NCBI GenBank assembly: GCA_012514045.1
Contig: JAAZBA010000336.1
Coordinates: 1-16,475, forward strand
Direction of reading: 5' to 3'
DNA: 16,475 bases
Origin: Clostridiales bacterium
GTDB taxonomy: Bacteria; Bacillota; Clostridia; Oscillospirales; QAMX01
This document shows positions 13,156 to 16,475 of the stretch, piece by piece. The position numbers and the translations under genes are program-made. The notes below the pieces were generated by a model. That model was not told where the DNA came from. It saw only the letters and a list, made by a program, of their open reading frames with translations, and ran no database searches. Position 1 is the stretch's first letter, and every line of letters begins with the position of its first letter.

Positions 13156-14001
13156 TTATTCCCGTTTCTCGGCTCTTAGCAGGGAAATATTGTACAGCAC
13201 CACCGCCGCCATGACGATAACGAAGCCCGCGATAGTAAGCGCTCCGGGCTTCTCCCCTATCACAAGGAACACCCATACGGGGCTCAAGATCGGCTCCACG
13301 GTAGATATAAGGGAGGCGGAAGAGGCTTCAATCCGTTTTATGCCCACTCCGAAGATGATGTGGGACAGTCCGTACTGGATAAAGCCCAGGAACAGCGCCG
13401 CTCCCCAGGTCTTTATGTCCGGGGTGATGGCGTTGTCCGTAAGGAGCGCGGGAAGAAAAATTACTGACATGAGAATATTTCCGATGAGCTGGGACTGGAG
13501 AGAATCCGTTTTTTCCATATTGTTTATAATCATTATGGAGGCGAAAGTGACTCCGGAGGCAAGGGCAAGGATATTGCCTAAAAGCGCTCCGCCCTCCAGC
13601 TTATCGGCGCAGGAGATGACGCAGCCGGTAATGACTGTGACGCACATTATAATGTCCCGTTTTGTGGGCTTCCTTTTCTTGAAAATAAGCCCGTACAGCA
13701 GCACAAACAGAGGGGCTGTGTAGTGGAGCACAATGGCGTTTGCCGCGGTGGTGAGCTTGTTCGCCAATATGAACATGACAGAGGTGAGCAGAAGCGCAAC
13801 GGCGCCGGCAACGTTATGCTTCGTAAACTTGATTTTCGGGAATCGGAGATAGGTAAGGAACATAATGGAGGCGCAGATGCTTCTGAAGCACACAAGGCTC
13901 AGGGCGCTCCAGGGGATATATTTGACGCATACTCCGGCGAAGCTCCAAAGTGTCGCCGCGGCGGTGATAAAAAGCGGTCCGGAACGGCTCTTTTTGTCCA
14001 T
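13156..14001 (-). CDS. EamA/DMT-superfamily transporter
   Basis: 281 residues with about ten hydrophobic segments in two EamA halves, as in drug/metabolite transporters. Visible pieces: GPLFITAAATLWSFAGVCVKYI at the start, IVLHYTAPLFVLLYGLIF ending the first half, and SASLISTVEPILSPVWVFLVIGEK in the second half, which is the conserved E-P-(I/V) segment of the family. The C-terminus is basic (RAEKRE). The substrate cannot be predicted; members export amino acids, nucleosides or other metabolites. Start at 14001, with AAGGAGA (plus 14007-14013) upstream; the longer reading frame from 14061 would include the promoter. Two bases separate its stop from that of the DUF5107 gene; no terminator is visible. 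Confidence 0.9.
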   Translation of the reverse strand: MDKKSRSGPLFITAAATLWSFAGVCVKYIPWSALSLVCFRSICASIMFLTYLRFPKIKFTKHNVAGAVALLLTSVMFILANKLTTAANAIVLHYTAPLFVLLYGLIFKKRKPTKRDIIMCVTVITGCVISCADKLEGGALLGNILALASGVTFASIMIINNMEKTDSLQSQLIGNILMSVIFLPALLTDNAITPDIKTWGAALFLGFIQYGLSHIIFGVGIKRIEASSASLISTVEPILSPVWVFLVIGEKPGALTIAGFVIVMAAVVLYNISLLRAEKRE

Positions 14002-14032
14002 AATTGTCTCCTTGTCTTGTTGTTCGAAGTGA

Positions 14033-14061
14033 ATTATAGCACATTTGGTAAGGATATTCAA
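14033..14061 (-). promoter_or_regulatory. Promoter of the EamA transporter gene
   Basis: On the minus strand: TTGAAT (plus 14056-14061), 17-nt spacer, TATAAT (plus 14033-14038). The promoter for the divergent iron-sulfur gene is not clear. Confidence 0.7.
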
Positions 14062-14086
14062 GGGTCAATAATTGAGGTGAAAACAT

Positions 14087-14905
14087 ATGCCCGGCATTGA
14101 TGAGGTGATATCTCTTCTGTATAAAAGCGGAGCCTGCGCCGTTGGGGTCTGCTCCTCGGATGAAAGCCTTTATATAGGCGAGGGAAAAAGATATAAATCG
14201 GTCTTCTGCGCCGCATATCCATATCTTTCCGGGGATATAACCGGAGGGAAATACTCGAAATACGCTCAAGGGGCGGATTATCATCAGGTGCTTCCCCTTA
14301 AAATCAGGTCGTTTTTGGGGGAAGGCTTTGACGTGTACGTGGATGTATCGCCATTTCGGGAGGTAAACGTTGGGGTAAAATGCGGCATAGGGAAGCGGGG
14401 AGAAAACAATCTGCTTATCGTGCCGGTATACGGAAGCTTCGTTTTCCTCGCCTGCGTAGGTACGGATATGGAATATACAGGCGATCCCGAAGAACACAGC
14501 TGTTCTTTCGAACAGCGATGCTCCAAGTGCTTTGAGTGCGTCCGGTCCTGTCCCAGCGGTGCGCTGTCGGTAAGGGACGGAAAGGTAGAATTTAGCGCGG
14601 AGCTCTGCCTTTCCCATATATCCCAGAAGCGGGGAGATCTGACCGATGGTGAAAAGCGGCTGCTTCGGGAAAACGGGGTGATATGGGGCTGCGACCGCTG
14701 CCAAGACGTTTGCCCCGAGAACCGTGGCGTGAAAAATACTTATATCCAGGAGTTCAGGGCAACAGAGCCGATCCCCCTGACGGAGGAGGATCTGCAGGGG
14801 CTTACGAACAGCACCTTCAAGGAAAAATACAAAAACCGCGCCTTTACCTGGCGCGGCTTGGGTGTGCTGAAGCGAAATATAAAGGAGCTATTGCGGCGGG
14901 ATTAG
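14087..14905 (+). CDS. Short QueG-like epoxyqueuosine reductase / double 4Fe-4S protein
   Basis: 272 residues. QueG reduces epoxyqueuosine in tRNA to queuosine with cobalamin and two 4Fe-4S clusters. Seen here: YAQGADYHQVLPLKIR (59-74), VDVSPFREVNVGVKCGIGKRG (85-105; Asp86 aligns with the QueG catalytic acid), cluster motif C145-x2-C148-x2-C151-x3-C155-P, and C174 with C202-x2-C205-x3-C209-P in GCDRCQDVCPEN. Typical QueG is about 310-390 residues with a longer N-terminal DUF1730 domain and sometimes C-terminal HEAT repeats; this one is trimmed at both ends, so its substrate may differ. ATG with TTGAGGTGA upstream. Near its 3' end the coding DNA contains the terminator for the convergent cobU operon. 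The adjacency to a cobalamin gene fits a B12-dependent enzyme but does not prove it. Confidence 0.78.
   Translation: MPGIDEVISLLYKSGACAVGVCSSDESLYIGEGKRYKSVFCAAYPYLSGDITGGKYSKYAQGADYHQVLPLKIRSFLGEGFDVYVDVSPFREVNVGVKCGIGKRGENNLLIVPVYGSFVFLACVGTDMEYTGDPEEHSCSFEQRCSKCFECVRSCPSGALSVRDGKVEFSAELCLSHISQKRGDLTDGEKRLLRENGVIWGCDRCQDVCPENRGVKNTYIQEFRATEPIPLTEEDLQGLTNSTFKEKYKNRAFTWRGLGVLKRNIKELLRRD
14823..14856 (-). terminator. Terminator of the thiT-cobU operon, inside the QueG-like coding sequence
   Basis: On the minus strand: CCGCGCC-AGGTAAA-GGCGCGG (plus 14836-14856), followed by TTTTTGTATTTTT (plus 14823-14835). A 7-bp GC-rich stem with a long T-run, about 80 nt after the cobU stop. On the plus strand no T-run follows, so it is oriented for the cobU side. 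Confidence 0.85.
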
Positions 14906-14934
14906 AGGTGTGCGGATGCAGAGGGCATAATCCC

Positions 14935-15477
14935 TCACTTCACCCGCATGGGGATTCCGCAGACGGTTAGGTATACCTCGTCGGCGAGGGAGGCGGCGTA
15001 TTGGTTTACTCTGCCTACTATGTCACGGTAGACCCTTGAAACATGGTGCATGGGGACAATGGAATCGCCGACTTCGTTTGTCACGAGCACCAGCAGAGCG
15101 CCGGTTTCCCTTGCCCGCGCGGATAATGCCAACAGCTCTTTTTTGACTGTTTCCTCAACCTCCCGCTGTACTTCCGGGGGGATTTTTTCATATTCTGCCG
15201 TTAATTCGAACATTATGTTGGAGGTCATGACCGTTACGCAGTCAAGGAGATATCCTTCGCTTTTATCAAGCTTTGACGCAATATCCCTGTAAGCCTCCGT
15301 CGTTTTCCATTCCGACGGCCGGGACTGCCTGTGAAGACGTATCCGCTCCTCCATCTCATCGTCCGTGACTATGGCTGTAGCTATGTAGGTGACATCGGTC
15401 ATGTCTTTAAGAAGTGACTCCGCGAAACGGCTCTTTCCGCTCCGCGCGCCTCCCGTTATGAGGATTATCTTTGACAT
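14935..15477 (-). CDS. cobU: Adenosylcobinamide kinase / adenosylcobinamide-phosphate guanylyltransferase
   Basis: 180 residues, full CobU length. It phosphorylates adenosylcobinamide and then attaches GMP, building the nucleotide loop of cobalamin; the same activities serve cobinamide salvage. Evidence: P-loop LITGGARSGKSRFAE (6-20), IATAIVTDDEMEERIRLHRQ (32-51, His49 equivalent to the guanylylated His) with RPSEW following, LLDCVTVMTSNI, and LVLVTNEVGDSIVP-x-x-x-x-SRVYRDIVGRVNQ, all hallmarks of the family. ATG with GGAGGT upstream. It starts 18 nt after the thiT stop with no hairpin between, so both are read from the TPP-controlled promoter. No other cob genes are in the window; cobS, cobC or cobD partners would have to lie elsewhere. 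Confidence 0.95.
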   Translation of the reverse strand: MSKIILITGGARSGKSRFAESLLKDMTDVTYIATAIVTDDEMEERIRLHRQSRPSEWKTTEAYRDIASKLDKSEGYLLDCVTVMTSNIMFELTAEYEKIPPEVQREVEETVKKELLALSARARETGALLVLVTNEVGDSIVPMHHVSRVYRDIVGRVNQYAASLADEVYLTVCGIPMRVK

Positions 15478-15495
15478 GGCAAGTGACCTCCGGTA

Positions 15496-16032
15496 TTAAT
15501 GAGTGGGATTTGTAAGTCTCGGAAGCTGCTTTCCTATGAGGGCGCAAACTGCAAACATCAGCACCATCTCAACTCCGATGTAGCCTCCGTTATAGGTAAG
15601 GCTGTAGAGCCATACAGGCATCCCCTCGGGGGTGTACTCCGCCCATATCGTAACGCCTGTGGCGAACACAAACACGAATCTCGCAAAACAAGCCGCGGGG
15701 ATAGCCATCCATACCCCGTGCTTTTTGTCCTTAAAGAAGCCCGCCACGCCCATGGCGCCCCAGGCTAAGATATAGTCGCCTAAGATTGAGGCGATGTGGA
15801 TGCTGTAGGTCTTGCCCAGCACGAAATCGATGAGACCATACACAAGGCAGCCCGCAAATCCCCACTTTGGACCTCGCCTGAGACCGATGAACACAAGGGG
15901 CAGCATCGATACCGCCGTAACCGACCCTCCGAAGGGCATTTCCCAAAGCTTTATAAGGCTGAGGATATATGCCGCCGCCACAAGGAGAGAGGTTTCTACC
16001 ATTGATCTGAGGAATTCGTTTCTTTTTTCCAT
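15496..16032 (-). CDS. thiT: Thiamine-specific ECF transporter S component
   Basis: 178 residues, about six membrane segments. ThiT binds thiamine and docks onto the shared EcfA-EcfA'-EcfT energy module, which is not encoded here. Family features: KLWEMPFGGSVTAVSMLPLV (28-46), YGLIDFVLG (65-73), LGDYILAWGAMGVAG (84-98), GVTIWAEYTPEG (126-137) and YSLTYNGGYIGVE (143-155). The segment RFVFVFATG (118-126) has Val where many ThiT proteins, as I recall them, have a His (R-F-x-x-H-x-x-x-G). The start at 16032 is supported by GAAAGGAT 8 nt upstream; the longer frame to 16086 would run into the riboswitch terminator. The TPP riboswitch ahead of it confirms the vitamin. Confidence 0.93.
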   Translation of the reverse strand: MEKRNEFLRSMVETSLLVAAAYILSLIKLWEMPFGGSVTAVSMLPLVFIGLRRGPKWGFAGCLVYGLIDFVLGKTYSIHIASILGDYILAWGAMGVAGFFKDKKHGVWMAIPAACFARFVFVFATGVTIWAEYTPEGMPVWLYSLTYNGGYIGVEMVLMFAVCALIGKQLPRLTNPTH

Positions 16033-16070
16033 AATTTTCCATCCTTTCGTTATCCTGATTTGGTTAACCG

Positions 16071-16103
16071 AAAAGAAAAGCCGCACTCCTTTATGGGTGC
16101 GGC
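16071..16103 (-). terminator. Riboswitch terminator before thiT
   Basis: On the minus strand: GCCGCAC (plus 16103-16097), 10-nt loop, GTGCGGC (plus 16086-16080), then TTTTCTTTT (plus 16079-16071). It would form when TPP is bound and stop the transcript before thiT. Confidence 0.88.
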
Positions 16104-16138
16104 ATGGAAAACAATCCTCGTTCGGTTTTCCTACGCCG
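16100..16138 (-). promoter_or_regulatory. Antiterminator hairpin of the TPP riboswitch
   Basis: Minus-strand CGGCGT-A-GGAAAAC (plus 16138-16125) pairs with GTTTTCCATGCCG (plus 16112-16100): 13 pairs, one of them G-U, with one bulged A. It takes up both the conserved 3' edge of the aptamer and the first four bases (GCCG) of the terminator stem, so it excludes both the ligand-bound form and the terminator. Confidence 0.7.
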
Positions 16139-16217
16139 GCATTACCCGGATCAGGTTCCAGGGTTCACGGACCGTGTTGCCCGCGTCTCAGCCGAAAAAA
16201 CGTTTCAGCACCCCTTG
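16130..16217 (-). ncRNA. TPP (THI-box) riboswitch aptamer
   Basis: The minus strand shows the conserved THI-box elements in order: GGGGTGC (plus 16214-16208), GGCTGAGA (16193-16186), ACCCT-x-x-AACCTGATCCGGGTAAT (down to 16141) and GCCGGCGTAGG (16140-16130). It lies between the promoter and thiT and senses thiamine pyrophosphate. With the downstream antiterminator and terminator it works as an OFF switch by transcription attenuation; both thiT and cobU are downstream. Confidence 0.96.
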
Positions 16218-16229
16218 TTTACGATAAGT

Positions 16230-16258
16230 ATTATAGCACAGGGGGATTTTTTTGTCAA
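16230..16258 (-). promoter_or_regulatory. Perfect-consensus promoter of thiT-cobU
   Basis: On the minus strand: TTGACA (plus 16253-16258), 17-nt spacer, TATAAT (plus 16230-16235). Transcription would begin near 16222, just before the aptamer. Confidence 0.92.
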
Positions 16259-16261
16259 GCA

Positions 16262-16303
16262 GGTTTAAGCATAAAATCCCTTAAGGGATTTTATGCTTAA
16301 ACC
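16262..16303. repeat. Perfect 42-bp palindrome
   Basis: 21-nt arms (16262-16282, 16283-16303) with no loop, centred on CCCTTAAGGG. It ends 3 bp beyond the thiT -35 box. No T-run at either end. Confidence 0.9.
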
Positions 16304-16306
16304 CTG

Positions 16307-16348
16307 GACATTTGCAAAAAATTCCTAACGGGAATTTTTGCAAATGTC
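16307..16348. repeat. Near-perfect 19-bp-arm palindrome
   Basis: Arms 16307-16325 and 16330-16348 (GACATTTGC...GCAAATGTC) with a TAAC loop; one extra A in the left arm and one extra G in the right arm. Three bases from the preceding palindrome. No T-run follows. Confidence 0.85.
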
Positions 16349-16475
16349 TATGAGGTAAGTAGCGTGAAAGTAATGTTTGTCCTATCTTAATAAAGGCATA
16401 GCAAAGAAGCCCTGCAATAAAGCGATTTTTTGCAAGGCGAAAAACAGAAAGACCAATCTAAGAAACGGTTAACCC
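16349..16475. other. No recognisable feature
   Basis: A/T-rich sequence with stop codons in all frames and no RNA gene that I can recognise. The longest open stretch is about 30 codons on the minus strand and resembles nothing. Confidence 0.5.

Noticed and set aside
13814..14704. Minus-strand open frame of 296 codons between the transporter and the QueG-like gene
   Set aside because: Antisense to the Cys-rich QueG-like gene and overlapping the transporter start; it has no ribosome binding site or recognisable motif.
16033..16086. Longer ThiT start at 16086
   Set aside because: It would overlap the riboswitch terminator stem and has no ribosome binding site; the ATG at 16032 has GAAAGGAT.

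Overview
The window looks like chromosomal DNA of a Gram-positive Clostridia-type bacterium, probably an Oscillospiraceae-like gut anaerobe. The clues are mini-RNase III, a HelD-type helicase, an ECF-type thiamine transporter behind a TPP riboswitch, GGAGG ribosome binding sites, and ten TTGACA/TATAAT-like promoters that all have a 17-nt spacer. Organism assignment is inference; no rRNA, tRNA or CRISPR array is present.

Layout. 1-267: remnant of an integrase-core transposase on the minus strand, then the promoter of a cyclophilin-mini-RNase III pair (268-1132). 1134-4080: a divergent pair for glycan handling, a cytosolic sialidase-like Asp-box protein (minus) and a GH20 beta-N-acetylhexosaminidase (plus). 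4087-5353: a small phage/ICE-type control cassette, with a sigma-region-4-like protein (minus) divergent from a Cro/C1-type repressor and an ImmA-type metallopeptidase, with two face-to-face consensus promoters and repeated TATCA-N7-TGATA operators between them. 5354-5684: terminator plus palindrome-rich repeat DNA. 5685-7889: HelD-like helicase (minus). 8052-9203: metal-dependent amidohydrolase. 9204-9427: second copy of the palindromic repeat plus a striking tandem/inverted array. 9428-10483: Gfo/Idh/MocA oxidoreductase (minus), divergent from an RHH/RelE toxin-antitoxin pair (10623-11116), followed by a DUF5107-TPR protein (11159-13153). 13156-14001: EamA-type transporter (minus), divergent from a short QueG-like iron-sulfur protein (14087-14905). 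14935-16258: thiT-cobU operon (minus) led by a TPP riboswitch with a readable antiterminator and terminator. 16259-16475: two long palindromes and uninformative sequence.

How it fits together. Sugar-related genes (sialidase-like, GH20, oxidoreductase, DUF5107) recur and suggest intracellular use of glycans, none carrying an obvious signal peptide. The cofactor end is notable: a thiamine importer and a cobalamin-assembly enzyme share one TPP-controlled transcript, convergent with a QueG-like enzyme whose family uses cobalamin. Two convergent pairs have the intrinsic terminator of one gene buried in the 3' coding sequence of its opposite neighbour. The least explained DNA is the family of intergenic perfect or near-perfect palindromes, including two copies of a mosaic element. 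I did not find a clearly new multi-gene system; the palindromic repeats and the thiT-cobU regulation are the best leads.
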